A model generated the notes under the pieces. That model had not been told where the DNA came from and made no database searches. It was given only the letters and a program-made list of their open reading frames with translations. From Semisulcospira habei (Eukaryota; Mollusca; Gastropoda; Semisulcospiridae): 64,000 nucleotides of DNA. Positions within the stretch are counted from its first letter, which is position 1, and every line of letters starts with the position of its first letter. The DNA is taken from positions 191,686,164-191,750,163 of the forward strand of contig BTPG01000003.1 in assembly GCA_036245525.1 (NCBI GenBank), read 5' to 3'. This document shows positions 1-10,380 of this stretch, piece after piece. The translations under genes were made by a program, and so were the position numbers.

Positions 1-1
1 G

Positions 2-94
<93 letters not shown>
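1..94. repeat. (GTGC)n then (GT)n microsatellite
   Basis: Tetranucleotide GTGC units change to a pure GT dinucleotide run near position 54. The array is cut by the window edge, so its full length is unknown. Confidence 0.98.
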
Positions 95-97
<3 letters not shown>

Positions 98-333
98 AGA
101 ACTTTAGGCTAGATCGAGTTTCCAAACTAGGAATGTGATCTTTCTCAACAGTAATCATGATCAGTACTCGTGATCACGCAATCTCAGTTTAGAAAACATA
201 GGCCTGCACGTTTTTCCCTCGTCATTTTTTTTTTTAAACGCGAGAAAAAGGTCTTGTGGCATTATAGCGACAAATAGGCGTCTAAGATTACGGATCCGGT
301 CACTGAGGCAAGATCTTCCATCTCAGTGGGAGC

Positions 334-387
334 GGCATAGATTCTCATGAGCCCCTGCAGCTGCAGGGGCTCATGAGAATCTATGCC
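334..387. mobile_element. Family A hairpin core, copy A1
   Basis: This is a perfect 54-bp palindrome with 27-bp arms built around TCATGAGCCCC. It has the family A core with a C-to-T change mirrored in both arms (ATTCTCATG / CATGAGAAT). No clear TTAA ends are visible. Confidence 0.8.
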
Positions 388-686
388 ACTTCCTGCAGTG
401 GCCCCATTTACATTCTCAGACTATCGTTTGCTTTTAAACTTCCCAGCTATCAGACAAGATAGCTTTACAAAGAGTAAAGGTCAGTCGCTCATTTCTTTGT
501 GCTTTTATACGTGTAAGTCTTCATATGATTGACATCCTGGTGCCAATCAGTGGAGATCAATCGAGCACTGTAGCGCCTGTTTCTCGTGATCTGTACGGGG
601 TGCTTTGCGGACGAATCATGTCTTAAATTTGAGCCGACCATTTTGTTTTTTGAAGGTCTGGAATTAAAGAAAGGGCTGTAGGATTA

Positions 687-931
687 TTCAACCCGTTCAG
701 TCAGTGCCGAGAAAATCTGAACACTGACCACCCAGCTGCAAGAGGTATAGATCCTCATGAGCCCCCGCACTTGCGGGGGCTCATGCGGATCTATGCCTCT
801 TGTTGACACCAGTTTGAATCCATGTTCCTGGGACGTTAGGGGTTTTGGTTGTAGTTTTTTTTTGTGTGTGTGTTAAATTAACGATTGCAGACACTGACGC
901 ACTCTGCTTCAGTTGGCACTGAACGATTTAA
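687..931. mobile_element. Family A TTAA element, copy A2
   Basis: The left end CAACCCGTTCAGTCAGTGCCGAG is a decayed family A terminus and the right end resembles GGCACTGAACGATTTAA. The hairpin core is at about 742-800 (ATCCTCATGAGCCCCCGC and its complement), flanked by AGAGGTATAG / CTATGCCTCT. Confidence 0.75.
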
Positions 932-1340
932 CTCAAGGCGGTAACCGAGGTAGTTTCGAAAAAGATCAGGAACAGAGTAATCAGCGAACCCCGTGACACT
1001 CTCCGTCTGAGAAACACGGATGTAAATGAGAACTTATCTTTAACAGACTACAGATCATGTAGATCATACGCCTATTGCAGACTTCAGGAGTTTATATTTT
1101 TTTTATTGCCGTGGGTCACCAAGCGATACAGAATTTCTCTGGCCGTATCCTATGCAGGAGGCATTGAACTTCAACCATGCGGTAGCAACGTAACGCGGTA
1201 GTGTCGATGTATTGGTAATAAATTGTGCGGTATGTCCCAATAATCTATATCAGTAGTACAGTTGGGATATAAAGCGTAACTGCTACAGGACCAATTTTAT
1301 GTCGTTACACAGAAGAAGAAAAAAAAAGTGGTCAGGACAT
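932..1340. other. Unassigned DNA, intron-like
   Basis: I see no coding signal, splice-flanked exon or clear repeat here. It probably belongs to an intron of, or DNA upstream of, the plus-strand gene whose exons appear at 9959 and 11420. Confidence 0.5.
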
Positions 1341-1560
1341 CTTTACCTGTTGTCTGCCGAGGGGACGTGAACACAATACAACCGCAAGAGGCTTAGATCC
1401 TCATGAGCCCCCGCAGTTGCGAGGGCTCATGAGGATCTATGCCTCTTGCTGACGCCACTTTATATCGGTGCTCCCTGGACGGCTAGAGCTCTTTGGCGTC
1501 AGTTGAATCAAAAATGATTTCAGAAACATAGTCTGATTTCACTGTCAATGAAGGGGTTAA
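1341..1560. mobile_element. Family A TTAA element, copy A3
   Basis: The hairpin core lies at 1384-1449, bounded by GCAAGAGGC / GCCTCTTGC. The right terminus is CAATGAAGGGGTTAA ending at 1560. The left terminus is decayed around a TGTCTGCCGAG stretch. Confidence 0.8.
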
Positions 1561-1732
1561 ACACAGTTGTTAAATCCTATCTTCGGTGTTGCCGTGGCAC
1601 TAAACTATTCAGGCTCGACCCCTTAGACTATCGTGGTCTATCCCTTATCTTGTAGTAAATTTCAGGGCGGAACACAGGGACTATCATTACCCTTGAGTTA
1701 TCGTGGTCGATGCCGTACCCTGCTGCAATGTG

Positions 1733-1944
1733 GTAACTCATTCTGCCCGCGACACACCATAGCAAGATATGGCTCGACCATGATAGTTCAAGGGTGGTGA
1801 CAGAATAGCTTGGCGCCTATAGGCGCCAAGCTATTCCGCCACCACCCTAAAACTATCATGGTTGATCTGTCTCCTGAAATGTAATGCAGTCCTCGGAGGA
1901 TCTCTAAAATGTGGGTATTTCGTACCTCGGGTACAGTGTGTCAA
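1733..1944. mobile_element. Family C TTAA element, copy C1
   Basis: The left end is TAACTCATTCTGCCC. Arms of about 50 bp run from CATGATAGTTCAAGGGTGGT to a GGCGCC centre (TATA loop) and back. Remnants of a further related arm lie just to the left (about 1600-1732). Confidence 0.75.
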
Positions 1945-2308
1945 CACTGCACAGGTTGAAACGGTGTTTGCCATAGGCTCCAAAAATATCCCCACTTTCC
2001 ACATTCGTCCAGACATGAGGATTATCATAGCTTGTCACCGGGGTGCCATAAATAGTCATGTAGGGCTTCGGGCAAAGTAAGACGTGATCAGCCATCCTCA
2101 TCTCAGCTACTAATCAGATCCCAGTGAAGAGACGTACGGTGATGTCCTTGGCTTGGCCGGCATTGTCAGCCAGCTGCGAGTCCCATCCCCCCCCCCCCCA
2201 CCTTCCATTACCTCCTCTCCCCCCCCCTTCTCCCTCCCCCCGCCCTACGCCGGTCCTGACCTATCTCCTGTGGCACAGATCGCAAACGCTACCACCGATG
2301 ATCGTCTA

Positions 2309-2876
2309 CAGAGGCGGATCAGTTACCTCGAGCGTGGGGGGTGGGGGTTTCCAACTTTTTGTATGGGACCTTCAACATACAAAACGCCTCCCCGACGCTA
2401 GATATTGCTTCCAGTAGCCGAAAAATCGAAAAGCGTGGGTAAGTGGGGGTGGGGAGTGGGTGGTCACAGATTTGATTCACCCTCAAGGTCAGGGGCCGAT
2501 CAGTTACCTCCAGGGGTGGGGGGTGGGTCCAAATTCTTGTTTGAGAGCGTTAACCTGATACTAAAAAGCCCCCCCCCCCCCCCTACGCTAGACCTTGCTT
2601 CCAGTGGCCGAAAAATCGAAAAGATGAGGAGGGGGGGGGGGGGCGGCAAAAAAAAAATCAGGGGGGGGGGGGAATACTACGTGTGTGTGTGTGTGAAAAT
2701 ATCGCCAAAATATCAAACGAGGGGAAGGGGGTCCAAATGCCCCAAAAAGGGACTTATTGATAGCATTTTTTTAAAATGTGTGTGTGTGTGTGGGGGGGGG
2801 GGTCGTGGGGGGGGGGGTTCGAAACCACTGGAACACCCCCCACCACCACCACCAGATCCGACCCTGATCTATTCGC
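2309..2876. mobile_element. Family M G/C-tract repeat, tandem or compound copy
   Basis: The block starts CAGAGGCGGATCAG and ends AGATCCGACCCTG, a CAGGG-type inverted terminus. It contains two tandem sub-copies (GATCAGTTACCTC at about 2317 and 2499; a repeated CCGAAAAATCGAAAAG segment) and several runs of ten or more G or C. A related copy is at 31556. A CAGGG terminus suggests a hAT-like non-autonomous element, but I see no 8-bp target duplication. Confidence 0.6.
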
Positions 2877-3312
2877 TTCTTGTGTGTGTCAGTGTGAAAA
2901 AGCTAAGAGGCCACCTAGCGAAATATCAATAAATTGCGTTATAACTGTCTTTTCTAAGCATGTTTCTTTCTTTCTTTGGTTCTTCTCTGCATTCGAAACG
3001 CTCGGCAGTCACCTTTTTGGCTTGGGTCAACGATCACGTTTGACAACCGGGCCAACATTTCCTGTTCTCATTTTGAGACTGACGGTGCTATACCGACACA
3101 TCGACCATACCCCCAATTACAACCCCGAATCGTCAGTGTGTAGCCGAAACAGGGAAACACTCGACTCGCACCTCAGATCTTCGAGACGTGCCTGTTTTCG
3201 GCATCTGCATTGTGTTAATCGGCTTGTGGATTATCCGGGCTCGCTTAATCGCTTCTCCGTGCGTAGTCAGGCCTGTGTACTTCTGTGCTGACGCTGAGAA
3301 CCCCACTCGTCT

Positions 3313-3377
3313 GCAAGAGACGCAGATCCTCATGAGCCCCTGCATTGCGGGGGTTCATGAGGATCTTCACCTCTTGC
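3313..3377. mobile_element. Family A hairpin core, copy A4
   Basis: GCAAGAG / CTCTTGC bound a CATGAGCCCC hairpin with a few mismatches. Ends are not defined. Confidence 0.7.
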
Positions 3378-4137
3378 GTTCTATCGCTGGAAAAGTCTAC
3401 AAAGAAATTTTTCAGACATCGAATGTTGTGGGGGGGGGGGTTCTTCCCCCCTCCCCCCCTCCCCCCCACACACACTTTTCAATATCACTGTGTTCAGAAA
3501 CATCTGCGATATTCCATTACTGCGGTTGTGGGGGCTAAAAAGAGGAGTATCCCTCCTCTTAGCTGACTCACATTTACATCTGTGTCTTTCAGATCGAAAT
3601 CGTCTTTGGGTGTTGTGTCAACGGTGGTGGAGGTTAGGTTGCCCTGGGCTCGACTCAAAGCAGCGCTGACTAAAGCTGTCCAGTTGTGAATGCAGCCAAA
3701 AAGTGCAGTTGCTTGAAGGTGCCGCAGTAATTTTTTTGAGTGTGTAAAAACGATTGACACAAAATCATGCTGCGATTCCGACTGGTGAACACAGCGAAAA
3801 CTAGGGCGGTTACCGCCCGTCCAACTTTGTTCAGCTCTGTGTGACGCTCGACCCACACGGAAACAAAACAATAAAATGTGGTGATTTTAATTCAGTAGTG
3901 TAGTAAGAATCACATGGAAACCATGTGTTGTGAGGAGAAGATTGACACACGTTAGACGAAGACTGGTGAGTGACCACGATTAGTAACATGTGGAGTTGTT
4001 TTTCTGGAGTAAGGAACCACACAAAAAACTGTATGCTGTGAGGAGAAAGATTTACACAACAAATTGGTGAGGAGTGAACTTTACTTGTTTTTCAGCAGTG
4101 TAATCTAAAGGAGCTTAGTGTTACAATCTTCGAAGAA
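3378..4137. other. Non-coding DNA with a weak tandem duplication
   Basis: A pure C/G tract sits at about 3430-3472. Two diverged units of about 105 bp sharing GTGAGGAGAA and a GACACAC/TACACAA context occur near 3930 and 4038. No gene seen. Confidence 0.5.
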
Positions 4138-5730
4138 ACGTTTTAAAACACATTTCAACCTGAGGCTGGTTTTTTTAAATTGCTTATTTCCTATGAAAGC
4201 TACATTACATCATCATCATCATCAGTCCCTTGCCCGAACTGGACGTTGGGGGGGGACTGAAAGGCAGCAGCAACAGACAGTGCTCTCCACTGAGTTCTAT
4301 TTTGGGCGGTGGCAAGCAAGTCTGGCATCTCGAGTTCGGTCCATTCTTTTATGTTTGCGACCCAACTCTTTCTCTGACGACCTCGCCGACGACTTCCTTC
4401 GAGAGTGCCTTGGAGGATAGTCTTGGACAAGGTGTTGTGTCGGGTCACGTGGCCAAACCAAGCAAGCTTGCGCCGTTTCACGGTTGCCAGAAGGGGTTCA
4501 TGTGGGCCCACCAGGGAAGTGACGATGCTCCGTACATATTCGTTGGTCTTGTGCTCGCGGTACGAGATGTGGAGCAACTTCCTCAGGCACTTGTTCTCAA
4601 AGGCCTGGATTTTCTTTTCTGAGTCTGCAAGCAGCGTCCAAGTCTCACAGCCGTAGAGTAGAATAGACACTACGAGGGACTTGTAAAGCCTGTACTTGAT
4701 GGTGAAGCTGATGGAGTTACTTCGCCATATCCTGTCCAGCCTGGCCATTGCGGATGTTGCTGTACCTATCCTGATACGGATCTCTGCTATGCAACTACCG
4801 TCTTTGGACAGGGTGGCTCCCAAGTACTTGAAGCTATTGACCTCTTCTAGCTTCTGGCCGTTCATGTGAATGTTGCTGCTGCTGTCGCTTGTGGTGTTGA
4901 TCATCACTTTGCTTTTATCCGTACTGATCTCCATGCCATAAGACCCTGCGCTACTTGAAAGTTTGTCTGTCAGGTTTTGCAGCTCACTATTGCTGCCTGC
5001 CATGAGGTCAATGTCGTCTGCGAATCGAAGATTGCACAGGGATCTGCCACCAATAGAGATTGAAGTATGGTGGTCGTGGAGGGTTTCCTGCATGATCTTC
5101 TCCAGGAATATGTTGAAAAGGACAGGAGAGAGCAGGCATCCTTGACGGACACCGATCGTCGTCCTGAAGAACTCGCCTGACTGATTGTTAAGTAGAACCG
5201 CGCTGCAGGCGTTCTTGTAAAGCGCTTCTATCATTTGGATCAGCCCCTCCTCTATGTTGAACGACTCATGACTTGCCAGAGTCCGTCGTGCCAGACGCGA
5301 TCAAATGCTTTCCTGAAATCAATGAAGTTGTGGTAGAGTTCGCGCTGATGCTGCAGATGTTTCTCGATCAGGACGCGGCAGTTGAAAATCTGCTCTACAG
5401 TGCTTCTTCCAACTCTGAAGCCAGCCTGTTCTTCTGCCAGCAGTTCCTCGGCGAAAGTTTTGAGGCGGTTGAGAATGATTCTAAGCATTACTTTGCTAGG
5501 GTGACTTATCAGACTGATAGTTCTGTAGTTCTGGCACTGTTTCAAGTTTCCTTTCTTGGGGAGCGGGATCACTAGAGACTGTGTCCATTCTACTGGCCAT
5601 TTCATATTACATTACATATAAGGAGATAGATCAAGCATTTTAGTTCAAGTCTGGCACCACCCTTGAAGTATCATAGTCAATTTTATTTCCAGCAATGGAT
5701 GTATCAGGATGAAAAGGATTGATGCGATCT
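4138..5730. mobile_element. Family D TTAA element D1, split by a LINE
   Basis: The left part (4138-4210) and right part (5608-5730) match the uninterrupted D2 copy at 6368: CCTATGAAGGCTACATT continues in D2 directly into AGGAGATAGAT. Here the two halves are separated by the minus-strand LINE, and TACATTACAT is duplicated at 4201-4210 and 5608-5617. Confidence 0.85.
4211..5607 (-). pseudogene. 5'-truncated LINE, reverse transcriptase fragment
   Basis: On the minus strand this encodes the RT domain and C-terminus of a non-LTR retrotransposon. Visible motifs: a YRTISL fingers motif, AFDRVWH (motif A), GVRQGCLLSP (motif B), FADDIDLM (motif C, both catalytic Asp kept), FKYLGATLS, and the C-terminal GHVTRHNTLSKTILQG segment. 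One frameshift near 5262-5268 separates the upstream frame (ending 5252) from the downstream frame (starting before 5234). The 3' end is a (GAT)n tail at 4211-4223. It is flanked by a 10-bp target duplication TACATTACAT. The endonuclease domain is missing, so this is a dead 5'-truncated insertion. Clade is uncertain (RTE/Jockey-group-like). Confidence 0.92.
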
Positions 5731-5979
5731 GCTCCGTGGCAGGCTTTGCCTTTCTGATATTCGCCGATACAAAGCGTTATCAATGTTGTCTGGCCTCAGC
5801 TAAGACTTTTGTACCCTTGTTTTTACGATCCTTGTCAGTGAGCAGACACACGTACCATAGGTTTTCCGCTGCCGTTTGAGCGTAACGAAAGGAACTCTCC
5901 TGCGCACAAAGGAGAAGAAGAGCAGGGATGTCTTTCATTCTACGACATTCAAACTTCTTAATTTAAGTTGGGCCTTTTA
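5731..5979. repeat. Family L fragment
   Basis: GATCTGCTCCGTGGCAG followed by ATTCGCCGATACAAAGCG matches, in inverted orientation, 24126-24226, and in part 40655-40700 and 18890-18925. It marks a dispersed repeat. Confidence 0.6.
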
Positions 5980-6062
5980 TATCCGAAGTGTTGTTGTAAG
6001 CGAAGTAATTTACTATATATATATATATCCGACTTATTCAACCTTGTTATAAGCGAAGAAGA
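5980..6062 (-). mobile_element. Tigger/pogo-like terminal fragment
   Basis: On the minus strand CTTCGCTTATAACAAGG and AAGTCGGATATA resemble the ends of Tc1/mariner-Tigger elements. It is related to the copy at 18702 and interrupted by a short (TA)n. Confidence 0.5.
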
Positions 6063-6076
6063 CTGTGTATCAGCAA

Positions 6077-6293
6077 TTAACCCTTTTAGCGCCAAGGTCC
6101 CATTTCTCAAATTTTGCCAGTGTTGCCTAACGACCGTGTGCACCAATTGCAGGAGATGGCTTGACCATGATAATTCAAGGGTAGTGTCAGATTAGCTTGG
6201 CGCCTGAAGGCGCTAAGTCATATCTGGCACTACCCTTGAATTATCACGGTCAAGCCATCTCCTGCTTCAGGGATCCGGGGCTCAAAGGGTTAA
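6077..6293. mobile_element. Family B TTAA element, copy B1
   Basis: TTAACCCTTTTAGCGCC at the left and GGCTCAAAGGGTTAA at the right are inverted. The internal arms run from GACCATGATAATTCAAGGGT to TTGGCGCC and back. Length 217 bp. Confidence 0.88.
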
Positions 6294-6367
6294 ACTGATT
6301 TTAAAAGTCATATCGATGAGATTGAATTGAAAGTGCACGTTGAACGTTCTTTATAAAAGTCCCAATG

Positions 6368-6574
6368 TCAACCCATAACATCCTGAGTTGATTATTTTAA
6401 AATGTGTCCTATGAAGGCTACATTGCATATTAGGAGATAGATAAACCATTTTAGTTAAAGGGTGGTGCCAGAATAGCTTGGCGCCTGAGGCGCCAAGCTA
6501 TTCTGGCACCACCCTTCAACTATCATAGTCGAATTAATTTCAAGCAGTAGTGTATCAGGATGAAAAGGACTAAA
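6368..6574. mobile_element. Family D TTAA element, copy D2
   Basis: Ends AACCCATAACATCCTGA and TCAGGATGAAAAGGACTAA are inverted. The hairpin TTAGTTAAAGGGTGGTGCC meets its complement at a GGCGCC centre. This is the intact reference for the LINE-split copy D1. Confidence 0.82.
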
Positions 6575-7226
6575 CAGAAATTTCAGAGTTCAAAACAAAC
6601 ATAACACGACTTCTTCTGTCTGCTTCGAGCAGACTGATTGGAAAACTATACATTTCTGTGTCGTCTGCGTTACCAAGACAAACATTATCAAATTTCCGTC
6701 ACCGACTTGAACCTAACCTCCTGCACAGCTCGTGCCAAGCTGAGGTGCGAATCACTGCTGAACACACAGTGGAGTAGGCTACACGTACTACATACAATCA
6801 GTATCCGCGATTTTCATCAAGCGCATAGATACCGCAGCCACGCTAATGAATTAATTATGCCAGATCACACTCTCCCAGCCACGGCAGTAAAGTTTTAGGC
6901 CCTTGTCTTCTCAGCAACCGCCGCCGAAACAAAGGTTATCGGATCATTGTTGCGTGCCTGGCATTTTGAGTTGAAAGATCGAAATGGAAGACTCACTGAG
7001 GCTGTTGACCGGCTTTCGTGTTTTCTTAGTCCGTGTAACCAGACGAGCCGCTCTTTGTGAAAATGCAATTGTTTACTGAGAAACTCGTTTGCTTCAAACG
7101 TTGGTCGTGAAAGTTCAGCTGTTTACTGTGAAACTGTATAGATCAAGTGTAATGTTCTTCGTGAAAGTTCAACTGTCAACTGAGGTAAGCAAAAACTGCG
7201 ATCAATACTGTCACGTAATTCATTTG
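6575..7226. other. Unassigned DNA
   Basis: No convincing exon is present, although an 86-codon open frame exists at 6638-6898. Around 7060-7190 three weakly repeated units share GTGAAAGTTCA and CTGTTTACTGTG. Confidence 0.45.
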
Positions 7227-7440
7227 TTAACCTCATAACTGCCGAGTAAACTGAACAGAATTCAGCTGCAAGAGACATAGATCATCATGAGTCCCCGCAG
7301 TTGTTGGGGCTCATGAAGATCTATGCCTCTTGCTGACGCCAGTTTGTGTTCGTGTTCCTTGGACGGCGGGGGATTATCGCCGTTGACTTTGAAATGATTT
7401 CGAATACATAATTTGCGTCCTCTGCCAGTGATGTGATTAA
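7227..7440. mobile_element. Family A TTAA element, copy A5
   Basis: TTAACCTCATAACTGCCGAG at the left and TGCCAGTGATGTGATTAA at the right. The core is at 7268-7333 between GCAAGAG and CTCTTGC. Length 214 bp. Confidence 0.87.
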
Positions 7441-7572
7441 CGCCATTTTAGTGCTGTAGATGGATGAACCGTGAGAGCTCAAAGGTTACGCTTGATTTGC
7501 TAGGTGTCTCAAGGCGCTAAGCTAACTCGGCAGCGCCTTTAGACGCCAGTCTAACCAGGCACCGTGCGCTTG

Positions 7573-7577
<5 letters not shown>

Positions 7578-7667
<90 letters not shown>

Positions 7668-7670
7668 ATA

Positions 7671-7710
<40 letters not shown>

Positions 7711-7721
7711 GTGTGTGTGTG
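7578..7721. repeat. (CT)n plus (GT)n compound microsatellite
   Basis: A CT run of about 87 bp is followed, after a short spacer, by a GT run of about 49 bp with one GC interruption. Open frames here are repeat translations and not genes. Confidence 0.97.
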
Positions 7722-7942
7722 TTCTCTCGGCTGTATATGCAACTGTACACATTGCCCTTGCCCCAGAGTAAGCGATCTCGGATTTCACCCAGACACAAGA
7801 CTCAATCATCGGTGCATGACACTGTGTCAAGATTGCAATATCCGATACACCCCGTATCATAAGCACATTGTTTATCACTACTGTAGCCGTAACTCGGAAT
7901 AATTCCTCAAACTGAGGTTCTTCAATGGGTCGTGTCTCTGCC

Positions 7943-8009
7943 AGCAAGAAGCGTAGATTTTCGTGAGTCCCTGCGAACGCAGGGACGCATGAAAATCTAT
8001 GCTTCTTGC
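7943..8009. mobile_element. Family A hairpin core, copy A6 (divergent)
   Basis: GCAAGAAGC / GCTTCTTGC bound a hairpin whose arms share TTTTC / GAAAA changes relative to the family consensus, so both arms changed together. Confidence 0.75.
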
Positions 8010-8231
8010 AGCATAAGGGGACTGCGTTAGTCACAGCGTTGAACTACCGAGGCAATCTCAGTTTCAAAAAGCGAGGACTATCTTCGACTGAGAAACATAG
8101 ACATAACATAAGTCAGCCATTCTCGAGGGTATACCTTTGCCTTCCAAAGAGGATACTTTATATGACCATTACAGCGTTATGTGGAGTTTACTACAGCAAA
8201 ACCTGTTTTGAGCGAGAGCAATTCTGAGAGA

Positions 8232-8301
8232 TCACCTGTGATTAAAGACCATCATTTAGGTGGCTGGAGCCACCTAAATGATGGTCTTTAATCACAGGTG
8301 A
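8232..8301. repeat. Perfect 70-bp palindrome, family K
   Basis: Two 34-bp arms beginning TCACCTGTGATTAAAG are separated by GG. A decayed relative starts near 27605 (AAAACCTGTTTTGAGC, then CACCTGTCATTAAAGG). The outer sequence AAAACCTGTTTTGAGCG at 8199 may be the terminus of this family. Confidence 0.85.
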
Positions 8302-8562
8302 CCCTTGTTGTCCTTCAAGACTTCAAGACCTGTCTTTTAAGACCATTTTTATTGCACATAAAGGTGGCTGCTCATAAAAGGTTCTGATGTACTTCCACAC
8401 ACTAGAAATGGTACATAGTTACACTGCGTTTAGAGACACTGAGTAGGCTCCATAATGGCAACACCATGAGATTGACCTGTCTATCTCTTAGTGCAAATGT
8501 CACTTGACAATCACTTACTCAGCCAAAGGGGGAAGAAAACCGAAGTTATGACAGTCATTTGC
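8302..8562. other. Flank of the family K palindrome
   Basis: It contains TTCAAGACCTGTCTTTTAAG-type arms that look like the outer part of the family K element. No coding signal seen. Confidence 0.4.
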
Positions 8563-8648
8563 GGCGCCAAGCTATTCTGGCACTACCCTTGCACTATTTT
8601 AGTCAAACTTATTTCACACACTGGTGTATTCCGAATGATAAGGGTTAA
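8563..8648. mobile_element. Family D half copy, D3
   Basis: Only the right half is recognisable: GGCGCCAAGCTATTCTGGC, then TATTCCGAATGATAAGGGTTAA. This matches the right half of D5 at 34857. A partial family A arm (GGGGCTCATGAAAATCTAT) follows. Confidence 0.7.
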
Positions 8649-8757
8649 ACCCTACAGGCGCTGGGGCTCATGAAAATCTATACCTCCCACTGATAAAAAT
8701 AGGTTCCGTTTTGCCTGGGTGTCCACTGCTGGCAAATACCTTGTGTATTTACACAGA

Positions 8758-8927
8758 TTAACACATTCTGCCCCAGGACCGAAATCCCCAAATTTTGCAG
8801 TTGCCCTCTGAAGGACTGTACTACCGTAATTCTAGAGACAGATCGAGCATAGCTGTTCTGGCACCACCCTTGAACTATCATGCTTGACCCATGTCTTGCT
8901 TTGGTGTGTCGGGGCTGAATGAGTTAA
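8758..8927. mobile_element. Family C TTAA element, copy C2 (one arm deleted)
   Basis: TTAACACATTCTGCCCC and GGGGCTGAATGAGTTAA are inverted ends. The hairpin centre is lost, leaving only one arm (TTCTGGCACCACCCTTGAAC). Length 170 bp against about 205-216 bp for intact copies. Confidence 0.85.
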
Positions 8928-9215
8928 ATCGATTCTTTTTGTTTGATGAGATCGCCCTGTTTAAGTTTACTTGCGTGGGTACAGATCTGTTTCTCGCTGA
9001 CTGACATGACGGGAGTCTTCGGAGTTTAACCCTGTGACTAATGTGGGTGTAAAATAGCTAGGCATACTTCTTTGTGAAGTTTTTTCTTTCCAATGCACTA
9101 AGTTGACACACTGAATAATCTGTCACAAAAAGCCGTTGCCGGACGAGGACCATTCGCTCACTGGGTAGTGCCGATCAACACACCTTTCGAAACGGCCACT
9201 TATATCTCTGCGACA

Positions 9216-9247
9216 TGAAAAAACGCTACCGACAACCAAAGGGTTAA
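9216..9247. mobile_element. Family E solitary end
   Basis: AACGCTACCGACAACCAAAGGGTTAA is the right arm of family E. The left arm is not recognisable. Confidence 0.55.
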
Positions 9248-9399
9248 AACTATGACTTCATCTGTGGCAGTTACCCGGAAAATTTGTCACAACGGGTAAA
9301 CCAATGCTACCGTCCACCCGAGCACTTCTCGCTCACGCTTCTACTAGTCAGATATCTAAAATTTATTCTTGTGTGTTCGATATACTTCTACTTAAGACA

Positions 9400-9479
9400 T
9401 TTGAGACGTATTGCATTCGGACACGCGCGCCGTAGTGCCAGGCCTCGTATCCGGAAGCGGCACGTCTCCAGTGAGTTAA
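9400..9479. mobile_element. Family G TTAA element, copy G2 (degraded left arm)
   Basis: The right end GGCACGTCTCCAGTGAGTTAA matches the intact palindrome G1 at 38796. The left arm is decayed (TTTGAGACGTATTGC). Its terminal TTAA at 9476-9479 is also the start of the next element. Confidence 0.65.
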
Positions 9480-9585
9480 CTCGTTCAAGGAGCCCCGCAT
9501 CAATAGCTGCGGAAGTGTCGTATACCTGAAATACACTTTCGCAGCTATTGATACGGGGGCGCCTTGAATGAATCGAGGTGTTTGG
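9476..9585. mobile_element. Family F TTAA element, copy F1
   Basis: TTAACTCGTTCAAGG at the left and CCTTGAATGAATCG at the right. The arms carry CATCAATAGCTGCGGAAGTG / the inverse. The left TTAA is shared with G2, so two unrelated TTAA elements are back to back on one target site. Confidence 0.8.
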
Positions 9586-9721
9586 GGGTCTACTGTGACC
9601 AGCACGTACACAGACGGCATATCAAGTTGCGGATTGACTCTTCAGTCCTGCCCAACGTGTTGATAGGCTCAGCCTGCGTGCGGGTTTAGTTGTATCCACA
9701 CCGGATACCCACACCTGACTT

Positions 9722-9935
9722 TTAACTCATTCAGCCCTGACACACCACAGCAAGACATTGATCGAGCATGATAGTTCAAGGGTGGTGCCACAATAGCTTG
9801 GCGCCCATAGGCGCCAAGCTATTCTGGCACCACCCTTGAACTATCATGCTCGATATGTCTCTAGAATTGTGATACAGTCCTTCAGAGGACAAGGTCAAAA
9901 TTTGGAGATTTCGTTCCTTGGGTAGAACGTGTTAA
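9722..9935. mobile_element. Family C TTAA element, copy C3, at a splice acceptor
   Basis: TTAACTCATTCAGCCC and GGGTAGAACGTGTTAA are the ends. Arms run from ATCGAGCATGATAGTTCAAG to the GGCGCC centre. It ends 23 bp before the first base of the exon at 9959, so its last TTAAC lies where a branch point would be expected. Confidence 0.9.
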
Positions 9936-9958
9936 CACCGTGTTTTTCTCTGTGGCAG

Positions 9959-10100
9959 GAACGCAGGACAATCTATCGCAACTGATGGCGCTGGCACGCA
10001 AGCCCCCCACCGGCCTGCCGGGGTCAATGGCCATCCATCTCCCAGCTTTCAAACGCAAGCGGATCGAGCAGTGGTGCGAGGAGGTGGCGCATTACCTCAG
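9959..10100 (+). CDS. Gene 1, penultimate coding exon (unidentified protein)
   Basis: This is an internal exon: TTTTTCTCTGTGGCAG precedes it and GTACGG follows. It is 142 nt with two leading and two trailing bases around 46 codons. The encoded segment includes LMALARKPPTGLPGSMAIHL and FKRKRIEQWCEEVAHYL, a compact, basic and probably conserved block. The trailing AG joins the first G of the exon at 11420 to make Arg, and the reading frame then stays open to a stop at 12431; this phase match is the main evidence that the exon is real. I do not recognise the family. Upstream exons must lie left of the window or be too short to see in 1-9900. A TTAA element ends 23 bp upstream of the acceptor. 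Confidence 0.85.
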
Positions 10101-10187
10101 GTACGGCCAGAGAAATTTAGGACATGACGCTCGGACATCACAGACTCGGACTTTCTTGTTGATATTATTTATAATTCGAAGTAAGTT

Positions 10188-10380
10188 AAGCAAAGTAACT
10201 TGGCCCAGACGCACTACAGCCGGAGATGGATCGACCATAATAATTCAAGGCCTTGTGACGCCAAGCTAATTTGGCACCACCCTTGTATGATCATGGTCGA
10301 TCCGCCTCTTGAAACTGGTACATGGTAAGTAGGTGACACTTTCAAAATATGCGAAAAGTATCATGCCTTCGGGCTAAATG
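10188..10380. mobile_element. Family B TTAA element, copy B4 (degraded)
   Basis: One arm of the hairpin is shortened: ATCGACCATAATAATTCAAG is followed almost at once by ACGCCAAGCTAATTTGGCAC. The right end TTCGGGCTAAATG is decayed. It sits in the intron of gene 1. Confidence 0.75.

Noticed and set aside
3494..4022. Minus-strand frames of 60-125 codons
   Set aside because: No splice signals, no domain pattern and no repeat-independent support.
6638..6898. An 86-codon frame as a possible exon of gene 1
   Set aside because: No acceptor or donor in phase with the exon at 9959 and no second supporting copy.
7517..8034. Long open frames over (CT)n/(GT)n
   Set aside because: They encode Arg-Glu, Thr-His or Cys-Val repeats only, produced by microsatellites; the same applies at 14686-15018, 34336-34634, 45242-45454, 49612-49933 and 59670-60304.
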